Below are positions 1-5,939 of a stretch of DNA of 47,452 nt, piece after piece (the first letter of the stretch is position 1; each line of letters opens with the position of its first letter). Source of the stretch: Verrucomicrobiales bacterium. GTDB lineage: Bacteria > Verrucomicrobiota > Verrucomicrobiia > Verrucomicrobiales > DEV007. The notes under the pieces were generated by a model, which saw nothing but the letters and a program-made list of their open reading frames with translations, searched no databases and was not told the origin of the DNA. Both the position numbers and the translations under genes were made by a program. The DNA lies in assembly GCA_021648365.1 (NCBI GenBank), contig JAKISY010000027.1, positions 1-47,452 of the forward strand, written 5' to 3'.

Positions 1-147
1 GGAAGCGCAGACGCTGGCTCGTCTGTCCCCCCCCAACGTGTCGTCACGGTGCACGACGTCGGCGATCTCCCCGACGGGGTCTTCATCGCGATGGCGTACG
101 TCGAGGGCAAGACGCTGCGCACCTGGAGCGAGGACAACCGCGCAGGT
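1..147 (+). pseudogene. Ser/Thr protein kinase N-lobe fragment, foreign high-GC
   Basis: Read from base 2 the sequence gives EAQTLARLSPPNV. After an apparent 2-base insertion near base 45 it continues as VTVHDVGDLPDGVFIAMAYV followed by EGKTLRTW. This matches the alphaC-helix to hinge region of Hanks-type Ser/Thr kinases, especially those of high-GC myxobacteria or actinobacteria (family knowledge). Homology stops near base 147, where the sequence becomes the minus-strand bioF of a Verrucomicrobium-like genome. GC content is clearly above the rest of the window. I read it as a chimeric contig end rather than a resident gene; a recent recombination is the alternative. Confidence 0.6.
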
Positions 148-977
148 ATGGCTGCGCTGGGGGCGGTGGAGTAGATGAAGCTTCGTGATCGGTTGATCAT
201 CAGGTCGATGGCGGCGCGGCTGGCGCAGAGGTAGCCGCCACTGAGTCCGAGTGCTTTGCTGAGGGTGCCCATTTGTAGATCTACTTGCTGACAGAGGTCG
301 AGCTGATGGGCGAGGCCGAGGCCATCGGTGCCGATGACGCCTAGGGCATGGGCTTCGTCCAATAACAACAGGGCGCCGTATTTTTCCTTGAGTTCGACAA
401 TGTCTGCAAGTGGGCAGAGATCACCATCCATCGAAAAGATGGATTCGGTGATGACGATGATTCGGCCGTCGCTGGCGATTTTTTTGCTGGCCCATTGTAG
501 GTGGGATTCTAATTTTTGGGTGTGATTGTGCGGGTAGATGCGCAGGGTGGCTGCTGACAGGCGGGCGCCGTCGATCAGTGAGGCGTGGCAGAGTTTGTCG
601 AGGATGAGGATGTCGCCTTTTTTTGCCAGTGCGGTGATAGTGCCTATGGCGGTGGCATAACCACTTGAAAAGGTGAGTGCTGCTTCACTTTTTTTTAATT
701 CTGCGAGGCGTTGTTCGAGTTCGAGGTGAGGTTGGAGGGTGCCGCAGATCAAGCGAGATGAGCCAGCGCCAACGCCCCATTGTGAAAGGGCGTTTTGGTA
801 AGTGTGGAGGATGTCGGGGTGACGGGAGAGTCCTAGGTAGTCATTGGAAGAAAAGTTTAGGTAGGTTTTTCCGTCTATGCTAAGCGTATTTCCTTGGCGT
901 TGCTCGATCGGCCTCAGTTGGCGGTAGAGGTGCTGCTCGCGTAGCGTTTGTAGTTGATCTTTGGGGTCGCGTGGCAT
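148..977 (-). CDS. bioF: 8-amino-7-oxononanoate synthase (BioF/KBL family), C-terminus missing
   Basis: A pyridoxal-phosphate enzyme of the alpha-oxoamine synthase family. BioF condenses pimeloyl-ACP or pimeloyl-CoA with alanine in biotin synthesis. The product starts MPRDPKDQLQTLREQHLYRQ and shows the family signatures FSSNDYLGL, GAGSSRL, LDEAHALGVIG and the PLP-lysine motif GTLSKALG. It then runs to FIYSTAPSAAI and stops matching near base 148, where high-GC kinase-like DNA begins. About the last quarter of a normal 380-residue protein is absent. The frame stays open to the window edge but encodes unrelated residues there. ATG at 977 is the only ATG in frame near the N-terminus; no Shine-Dalgarno is visible. 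2-Amino-3-ketobutyrate CoA ligase (Kbl) is a less likely alternative. Confidence 0.82.
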
Positions 978-1124
978 GGGTGTGGCATGGGTGTAGCATG
1001 GGCATCCTACCCATGAATAGTGGTTGTGTCTTGAGCTAACAGGTAGCTGTGGAGGTGTGGGTGGTACAAAGGCTGGTAGGAAAAAGCGGCGTCGAGCCGC
1101 CGCACTCCAAGGTAGGGTGGTGGT
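978..1124. repeat. Intergenic palindromic repeats: CATGGG hairpin and GGCGTCGAGCC element
   Basis: Between bioF and the carboxypeptidase gene lies a CATGGG/CCCATG hairpin (997-1015), preceded by two near-copies of the string GTGTGGCATGG. At 1081-1112 there is an element containing GCGGC-GTCGA-GCCGC followed by CGCACTCCAA. The second element recurs in variant form at 25470-25500 (GTCGAGCCGTAGCACTCCAA), so it belongs to a dispersed family. No gene is seen here. Confidence 0.55.
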
Positions 1125-2039
1125 TTACGATAGTTTTAATCCCCAATGCAGTAAGTCGCGAGATTCTTTCCAAATGATGGGGATGTGGCTGCCGAGTACC
1201 ACGACGATGACGTTGCGGCCGTTGTAGCTGGCGCTGGAGACGAGGCATTTGCCGGCGGCTCGCGTGTAACCTGTTTTCATGCCGGTGCAGTAGGGGTAGC
1301 TGAGCAGCACTTTGTTGGTGGTTTTGATGGGTTTGGTGCGTCCATTGGCAAAGCGAAAGGTGAGGTGTTTGGTTTTGACGGTTTGACGGATAAATGGCTG
1401 GCGCATGCAGGCGGCGGCTAGGATGGAGAGGTCGCGGGCGGTAGAGTATTGGCCTGGCGCGGGTAGTCCACTGGCGGTTTTGAAGACGGAATTTCTCATC
1501 CCAAGTTGGCGCGCGCGTTGGGTCATGCGGTTGGCAAAGGCGGCTACGCTGCCTGAGTGATCGCGGGCTAGGCAGTGGGCGATGTCGTTGCTGCTGCGAA
1601 CGAGCACGGCTCGCAGCAGGTCGTCTTTGCGGTAGGTGTTTCCGGCTTTTAATCCCATCTTGGTGGGTTCGACGTAGGTGTCGCTAGCGGCAACGCGGAT
1701 GCTTTTGCCCATGTTGCCGGCTTCGACGAGCAGCAGTGCCATCATCAGTTTCTGAGTGCTTGCGACGGGGTAGTGAACGTCGGCGTTTTTCTGATAAAGC
1801 ACGGTACCGGTATTGGCATGAATCACGATCACGGCACGGGCAGCTACGTTGGGATGCGGGGTCTTGGGGCGGATGTCGCTGCGAAAATTGGGAGCTGGCG
1901 GACGTGGCTGTGCGGCGTTGTGGGATGGTCTCGAAGCTTGCCGTGGCGGGGTGGGCGATTGGCAGGCATTCAGTAGTAAGGTGGCGCCGAGCAGTAGGGC
2001 TAGCAGGGGGCGTTGGTGGCGGAAAGGTGTGTGATGCAT
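1125..2039 (-). CDS. D-alanyl-D-alanine carboxypeptidase (peptidase S11, PBP5/6-like), lipoprotein
   Basis: A penicillin-binding protein that trims the terminal D-Ala of peptidoglycan stem peptides in the periplasm. All three active-site motifs are present: SxxK as STQK (Ser94, Lys97), SxN as SSN (149-151) and KTG (255-257). The N-terminus is a signal peptide with a lipobox (LLNAC, Cys26), so it should be membrane-anchored. ATG at 2039 was chosen because it puts the signal peptide at the N-terminus and lies 4 bp after the stop of the upstream TPR gene; the longer reading frame to 2111 would overlap that gene and add an implausible leader. At 304 residues it lacks most of the C-terminal beta-domain of E. 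coli PBP5, as do many S11 enzymes. Probably co-transcribed with the TPR gene. Confidence 0.88.
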   Translation of the reverse strand: MHHTPFRHQRPLLALLLGATLLLNACQSPTPPRQASRPSHNAAQPRPPAPNFRSDIRPKTPHPNVAARAVIVIHANTGTVLYQKNADVHYPVASTQKLMMALLLVEAGNMGKSIRVAASDTYVEPTKMGLKAGNTYRKDDLLRAVLVRSSNDIAHCLARDHSGSVAAFANRMTQRARQLGMRNSVFKTASGLPAPGQYSTARDLSILAAACMRQPFIRQTVKTKHLTFRFANGRTKPIKTTNKVLLSYPYCTGMKTGYTRAAGKCLVSSASYNGRNVIVVVLGSHIPIIWKESRDLLHWGLKLS

Positions 2040-2043
2040 AAAG

Positions 2044-2904
2044 TTATTTTTTTGGAGTCTTAGTTTTGATCCGTTTGAGTTGTTTTTCGATTTCTTCGTC
2101 GCGCTGTGCACCTAGGTCGATGGCGGTGAAATAATGACGGCGGGCGAGTTCGATCGCGGGTGGGGTGCGCTCCATGTAGAGTAGTGCTAGATTGAAGTGG
2201 GCGTCGGCGTATTCTGGATCTAGGGCGATGGCTCGCATCAGTTCGGTTTCTGCTGCCCGGCCCCAGCCGTAGTCGCGTATCACTACGGCGAGGTAGAGGC
2301 AGGTGCGCGGGTCTTTGGGGTCTTCGTGGCGTGCTCGGGTGAGGGAGGATATGGCGAGATTGAATTGTTTCAAATAATAGTAGCTTAGACCTAGAGTTAG
2401 CCAGTTTTGAGAGATTCTAGGATTGATTTTCACCGATTCTTCTAGGTGATGGCTGGCGTTTTTGTAGTCCTTGAGCCGGTATTCTACGATGCCGAGATTG
2501 GAAAGTGCTAGGGCGTTGCCTGGGGCGGCTTGGGTCATTTTGAGATAAGCTTGTTTGGCGGCATCCCACTCTTTGTTGGCGGAGGCTAAAGCGCCTTCTT
2601 TGGCGAGCTCTTTGACGTTTTCTGGTAGTGCTTGTTGGCGGCTGGATTGCTCGATGCCAATTTGCATACCGCTGGAGCTGGTGTTTTTTTTGAACTGCGA
2701 TTCACTGCCGAAGGAGCCATCCTGAGTATGATCTTTAGTTTCATCTGCTGATGGGGATTCGATTTTGCTCTTGGAATCCGTGGGCTGCGCGGAGTCTTCG
2801 GGTGCGGCCTCGGTGCTTAGGGTGAAGGGGATCAAGCCTAGCGATAATACGATCAGGATCGATTGAGCTAGAGTGGAAGTGTGGAATGGGCGCGAGGCTT
2901 GCAT
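2044..2904 (-). CDS. Secreted tetratricopeptide-repeat protein
   Basis: A hydrophobic leader (AQSILIVLSLGLIPFTLSTEA) is followed by an acidic, Ser-rich linker and then TPR repeats over roughly the last 180 residues. Typical TPR signatures are visible: ALSNLGIVEYRLKDYKNASH, LGLSYYYLKQFNLAISSL and DAHFNLALLYMERTPPAIEL. TPR domains act as protein-docking scaffolds; the partner here is unknown. The frame is open to an upstream ATG at 2937, but ATG 2904 gives a more normal signal peptide; neither has a Shine-Dalgarno. It is 4 bp upstream of the carboxypeptidase gene, suggesting an envelope or cell-wall role, and is divergent from lexA across a short spacer. Confidence 0.72.
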   Translation of the reverse strand: MQASRPFHTSTLAQSILIVLSLGLIPFTLSTEAAPEDSAQPTDSKSKIESPSADETKDHTQDGSFGSESQFKKNTSSSGMQIGIEQSSRQQALPENVKELAKEGALASANKEWDAAKQAYLKMTQAAPGNALALSNLGIVEYRLKDYKNASHHLEESVKINPRISQNWLTLGLSYYYLKQFNLAISSLTRARHEDPKDPRTCLYLAVVIRDYGWGRAAETELMRAIALDPEYADAHFNLALLYMERTPPAIELARRHYFTAIDLGAQRDEEIEKQLKRIKTKTPKK

Positions 2905-2970
2905 GATGATAATAATGGAATGAGGGAATATGCCCAATTTTTGCTTGCGTTAAACTGTTAATTCATGCAC

Positions 2971-2990
2971 TGTATAAAAGAACACTGTTC
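2971..2990. promoter_or_regulatory. Candidate LexA operator and -10 box upstream of lexA
   Basis: TGTAT-AAAA-GAACA at 2971-2984 fits TGTTC-N4-GAACA, which I recall as the reported Verrucomicrobia LexA motif, with a perfect right half and a partial left half. It overlaps GAAC-ACT-GTTC (2980-2990), a perfect 4-bp inverted repeat. TATAAA at 2973-2978 could be the -10 box, so LexA binding would block the promoter (autoregulation). The divergent TPR gene begins at 2904 and could share this control. Inference from position and pattern only. Confidence 0.5.
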
Positions 2991-2992
2991 AT

Positions 2993-3607
2993 ATGCTGAC
3001 TCAAAGACAACAAGAAGTGATGGATTTTTTGCGGAGCGAGCACCGCAAGACAGGTATTATGCCATCTACGAGGGAGATTCAACAACACTTTGGTTTCTCT
3101 AGCCAAACTGCTGCGGTCAGTCACTTGACTGCTTTGGAAAAAAAGGGGGTGATACAGAAGTTGGCGGGCAAAGCTCGTGCGCTGATGTTCACGGATGAGA
3201 TGGAGCGTGAGCCGATCATTGACATTCCGATTTATGGTCAAATACCGGCTGGTTTTGGCGATGACGGAGTGCCTGAGCCAGAGGGGCAGCTGTCGGTGGA
3301 TGTGCGTTCGATGGGAGTCTCGACTCATAGCACTGCCTATGCTCTGAGAGTGAGGGGAGATTCTATGATCGATGCTCATATCATGGATGGCGATGTGGTG
3401 GTGATGGAGGATAAACCTGCGAACAATCGTGATATCGTGGCTGCTTTGATCGATGGTGAAACGACCTTGAAGCGCTTGGTGATCGAGAAGCGTAAGAAGT
3501 TTTTACGGGCGGAGAACGCGGATTATCCTGACTTGGTGCCACTGCAGGAGTTGTTGGTACAAGGGGTGATGGTGGGGCTGGTCAGGCACTTTGGGCGGAG
3601 TTGGTGA
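2993..3607 (+). CDS. lexA: LexA repressor, SOS response
   Basis: Transcriptional repressor of DNA-damage genes that self-cleaves when stimulated by RecA. The N-terminal winged helix-turn-helix covers residues 1-65 (STREIQQHFGFSSQTAAVSH). The C-terminal S24 protease domain has the Ala86-Gly87 cleavage site (QIPAGFG), nucleophile Ser124 in RGDSMIDAHIMDGD and general base Lys160 in ETTLKRL. Length (204 residues) is normal. ATG 2993 lies only 3 bp after the candidate operator, with no Shine-Dalgarno, so the transcript leader must be very short. It is divergently oriented to the TPR gene. Confidence 0.95.
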   Translation: MLTQRQQEVMDFLRSEHRKTGIMPSTREIQQHFGFSSQTAAVSHLTALEKKGVIQKLAGKARALMFTDEMEREPIIDIPIYGQIPAGFGDDGVPEPEGQLSVDVRSMGVSTHSTAYALRVRGDSMIDAHIMDGDVVVMEDKPANNRDIVAALIDGETTLKRLVIEKRKKFLRAENADYPDLVPLQELLVQGVMVGLVRHFGRSW

Positions 3608-3620
3608 ACGGGACCACGGA

Positions 3621-3845
3621 GTTAAGAATTTGACCACGGAAAAGCACGGAAGGACACGGAAAAGAGAAATAGAAATAGAATGGGAATGGGAAAGAGAAAT
3701 AGAATGGGAATGGAGTGGTGGGATTTGAGAGTTGTCTTTGAATTGGAATTATATAAAAAATAAATTTCCGTGTAAATCCGTGTTTTTCCGTGGTTAAAAA
3801 AGTTAGGAGTTTGACCACGGAAAAGTACGGAAAGACACGGAAACA
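3621..3845. repeat. CACGGAAA periodic repeat, left copy plus extra arm
   Basis: A unit begins at 3621 with GTTAAGAATTTGACCACGG and three CACGGA blocks about 10 bp apart. A purine-rich low-complexity middle follows, then TGGTGGGATTTGAGAGTTGT and an A/T stretch. The unit ends at about 3764-3801 with the inverted arm TTCCGTG...CCGTGGTTAAAAA. A further left arm (GTTAGGAGTTTGACCACGG) starts at 3802 and runs to about 3845, 15 bp before the GxxExxY gene. The whole unit recurs at 4236-4480 in the same orientation, so the gene is bracketed by direct copies. No gene is encoded in this stretch. Confidence 0.8.
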
Positions 3846-3859
3846 GGAAGGGGAAGGAA

Positions 3860-4234
3860 ATGGGACTGATATTTGAAAAGGAGAGTTTTGCTATACGTGG
3901 GGCGGTGTTTGAGGTTTATAAGGAAATGGGATGTGGTTTTCTTGAGGCGGTGTATCAGGAATGTATCGAGAAAGAGCTAGGGAATCGGGGAATTGCTTTT
4001 GTGGCTCAGGCAGAGTTGAGACTCAAATATAAAGAAGAGGCATTGAAGCTGAGTTATAAACCTGATTTTATATGTTATGATAAAATTATTTTAGAGCTGA
4101 AAGCGGTTAAAGATATTTCAGACCAACACCGTGCGCAAATTATCAATTATTTGAAAGCTACAGGTATGGAGCTGGGGTTGTTAATAAATTTTGGTAGCCA
4201 TCCGCAAGTTGAAATTGAACGCTTTGTGCTTTGA
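3860..4234 (+). CDS. GxxExxY protein (PD-(D/E)XK nuclease-like), repeat-bracketed
   Basis: A 124-residue protein of the GxxExxY family (TIGR04256 / PDDEXK_3, PF13366), a widespread family of unknown function with a nuclease-like fold. The naming signature is G26-F-L-E29-A-V-Y32. Candidate catalytic residues are retained: Asp69 in YKPDF, then Glu79 and Lys81 in IILELKAV. It lies between direct copies of the CACGGAAA repeat unit, and the right copy starts 2 bp after the stop codon. A purine-rich stretch GGAAGGGGAAGGAA precedes the ATG and may act as a ribosome-binding region. A paralogue sits at 20246-20617, also between repeats. Catalytic activity and any role in repeat mobility are inference. 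Confidence 0.88.
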   Translation: MGLIFEKESFAIRGAVFEVYKEMGCGFLEAVYQECIEKELGNRGIAFVAQAELRLKYKEEALKLSYKPDFICYDKIILELKAVKDISDQHRAQIINYLKATGMELGLLINFGSHPQVEIERFVL

Positions 4235-4235
4235 G

Positions 4236-4480
4236 GTTAGGAATTTGACCACGGAAAAGCACGGAATTACACGGAAAAGAGGTTGGGAAAGAGGTTGGGA
4301 AAGAGAATGGGAAAGAGGTTGGGAAAGAGGTTGGGAAAGAGGTTGGGAAAGAGGTTGGGAAAGAAGTGGTGGGTGGTGTTAATGTTACTGGGATTCGGGA
4401 GTTGTCTTTAGGTTGGAGTTATATAAAATAAAATTCCGTGCTTTTCAGTGCTTTTCCGTGGTTGAAAAATTAGGGGTTTG
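4236..4480. repeat. CACGGAAA periodic repeat, right copy, with 12-bp tandem array
   Basis: The right copy of the unit at 3621-3801. It opens with GTTAGGAATTTGACCACGG (4236) and closes with the inverted arm CCGTGGTTGAAAAATTAGGG. Its purine-rich middle has become seven 12-bp units of GAGGTTGGGAAA (4279-4362, third unit variant). After it come GGGATTCGGGAGTTGTCTTT and GTTATATAAAATAAAATTCC, matching the left copy. Downstream is the 3' end of yaaA (4495), which is convergent. Confidence 0.8.
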
Positions 4481-4494
4481 GCCAGGGTGGGGGA

Positions 4495-5277
4495 TTAGTT
4501 TTGTTTGCGGGTGAAGACCCAGTCATCGGCTTGGCTCAATTCTTGGTTGAAGCTGTAACCTGCGGCATCGAAATTTTTCAATTGGTCAGCTTGTTTGAGC
4601 GAGTGCTGGATGATGTAGTTGACCATCATGCCGCGTGCTTTTTTTCCGTAGAAGGTGATGAATTTGTAGGTTCCGTTTTTCCAATCTTTGAATTGTGGGG
4701 TGATGATGCGGATGCCTGCGGCTTCGATGGCATCGGTATCGATGGCTTTGAAATATTCTTTTGAGGCGAGGTTGATTAGGGTTTTTTCTTGGGTGTCCTT
4801 GATCGCTGAAATGAGTGTGGTGGTGACTTGTTTTTGCCAAAAGGAGTAGAGGTCATCACCTTGAGAGTTTTTGAGCGAGGTGCCCATTTCTAAACGGTAG
4901 GCTTGGATGAGGTCGAGGGGGCGAAGCAGGCCGTAGAGGCCGGATAAGATGCGTAGGTGCTTTTGGGCGAAGGTGTAGTCGCGGCTCGTGTATTCATCAA
5001 GGGTGAACCCGGTATAGACATCGCCTTTGAACGCTAGCAGTGCGGGGCGCGCGTTGTCTTCGGAAAAGGGGCGTGACCAGCTCTGGTAGCGTTGTTGATT
5101 GAGTTCGGCGAGATTGGCGCTGATGCGCATGAGTGCCTGTAGGTCTGCTTCGGAAAGAGTTCTTAATTGTTTGATCAGTTGTGCTGATTGATCTAGGAAC
5201 TGGGGCTGAGTGACTTTGAGTGGCGGAAGTGCGGTGTTGAAGTCCAGCGTTTTTGCGGGTGAGATAATGGCTAACAT
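4495..5277 (-). CDS. yaaA: Peroxide stress protein YaaA (DUF328/UPF0246)
   Basis: A member of the YaaA family, which in E. coli lowers free intracellular iron and protects DNA and protein during hydrogen peroxide stress. The 260-residue product has the characteristic N-terminus MLAIISPAKTLDF, the central SGLYGLLRPLDLIQAYRLEM and the C-terminal block FKDWKNGTYKFITFYGKKAR. Length is normal for the family. A small membrane-protein gene ends 17 bp upstream on the same strand and may be co-transcribed. The 3' end runs up to the CACGGAAA repeat module. No OxyR-type site was recognised. Confidence 0.95.
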   Translation of the reverse strand: MLAIISPAKTLDFNTALPPLKVTQPQFLDQSAQLIKQLRTLSEADLQALMRISANLAELNQQRYQSWSRPFSEDNARPALLAFKGDVYTGFTLDEYTSRDYTFAQKHLRILSGLYGLLRPLDLIQAYRLEMGTSLKNSQGDDLYSFWQKQVTTTLISAIKDTQEKTLINLASKEYFKAIDTDAIEAAGIRIITPQFKDWKNGTYKFITFYGKKARGMMVNYIIQHSLKQADQLKNFDAAGYSFNQELSQADDWVFTRKQN

Positions 5278-5294
5278 AGGTGAAGGGTAGCAGG

Positions 5295-5459
5295 TTATTC
5301 GAAGTGGTCACGATTGATTTTCCAGCCGAGGTAGATGCCGTAAAAACTGGCGACGATGCTGAGGATGAATGCCCATTCGATGCCAAAAAAACCACCAACC
5401 CACCAGCCGACAGCGCTGGTGATGGTGGAGGCGAAGGTCATCAGGATCATTAGGGTCAT
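5295..5459 (-). CDS. Small two-helix membrane protein
   Basis: A 54-residue product starting MTLMILMTFASTITSAVGWW. Two hydrophobic segments are visible (about residues 2-25 and 28-46), with a short polar tail KINRDHFE. The frame stays open further upstream to 5621, but that extension is Ser/Arg-rich and overlaps dispersed palindromic repeats, so ATG 5459 is preferred. It lies directly upstream of yaaA on the same strand. The family was not recognised; short proteins of this shape are common in Verrucomicrobiota. Confidence 0.55.
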   Translation of the reverse strand: MTLMILMTFASTITSAVGWWVGGFFGIEWAFILSIVASFYGIYLGWKINRDHFE

Positions 5460-5559
5460 ACAAAGGTCACTGTCGTGGCATGGTTGGTAAATCGCAAGTT
5501 GGTAAAATACTGGACTGGATGACGGTTGTTGGAAGGACGGGATGAAGAGATGAGATGCC

Positions 5560-5755
5560 TCACGCCCGCTTCCTCCTTCGCCAAGGCTTCGGCGAGACAA
5601 GTCGCTCAACTCCTTCGCCAAAGGCTATGGCGGTCAAGAGATGCGGAGAACGCAAAGGCGGAAGGGTTGTTGGAGATGGATTGGTCGAGTGTGGAACAGC
5701 TTTGTAAGCTGTTGAGGCTAGTGGAGAGAGGGCAGCTTACAAAGCTGTTTCACAT
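5560..5755. repeat. Palindromic repeats upstream of the TPS-domain gene
   Basis: Two repeat types lie in the 5460-5939 spacer. At about 5560-5640 are copies of CTCCTTCGCCAAGGCTTCGG and CTCCTTCGCCAAAGGCTATG with internal dyads. At 5695-5711 and 5733-5749 are perfect 17-bp inverted arms around AACAGCTTTGTAAGCTG with a 21-nt loop. Both types recur, in shortened form, at about 12911-12968. From 5756 to 5930 the DNA is AT-richer and probably contains the promoter of the large downstream gene; I see no convincing -35/-10 pair. Confidence 0.65.
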
Positions 5756-5930
5756 TGAATGGTGGACAGCTGTAGTGTGGAGACTGTGGGGGTGAATTTA
5801 AATATTTACAAAAGGCGCTATTTTGAGCATTCTGTATAAGTGGTTTAACTGGGGGAGCTAGGGCAAGGTTAGCGGGTGAAAATAATTAGGTGTTTTTTAT
5901 GATTGATGAGAGTATGAGATAGAAAAAGCG

Positions 5931-5936
5931 AGGAGG
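5931..5936 (+). promoter_or_regulatory. Strong Shine-Dalgarno AGGAGG for the TPS-domain gene
   Basis: AGGAGG lies 3 nt before ATG 5940 and 18 nt before the in-frame ATG 5955. Such a strong site is unusual here, since most genes in the window lack one. The short spacing leaves some doubt about which ATG is used. Confidence 0.5.
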
Positions 5937-5939
5937 AGT

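Noticed and set aside
4191..4382. Open frame with repeated RGWE residues
   Set aside because: It is the translation of the 12-bp GAGGTTGGGAAA array within the repeat copy; no start signal or homology.
3621..4480. CRISPR array
   Set aside because: The repeats are imperfect, ~10-12 bp periodic, without uniform unique spacers and without cas genes.
5756..5930. Riboswitch or structured leader before the TPS-domain gene
   Set aside because: I could not match any known aptamer core; only AT-rich sequence with no strong stem was visible.
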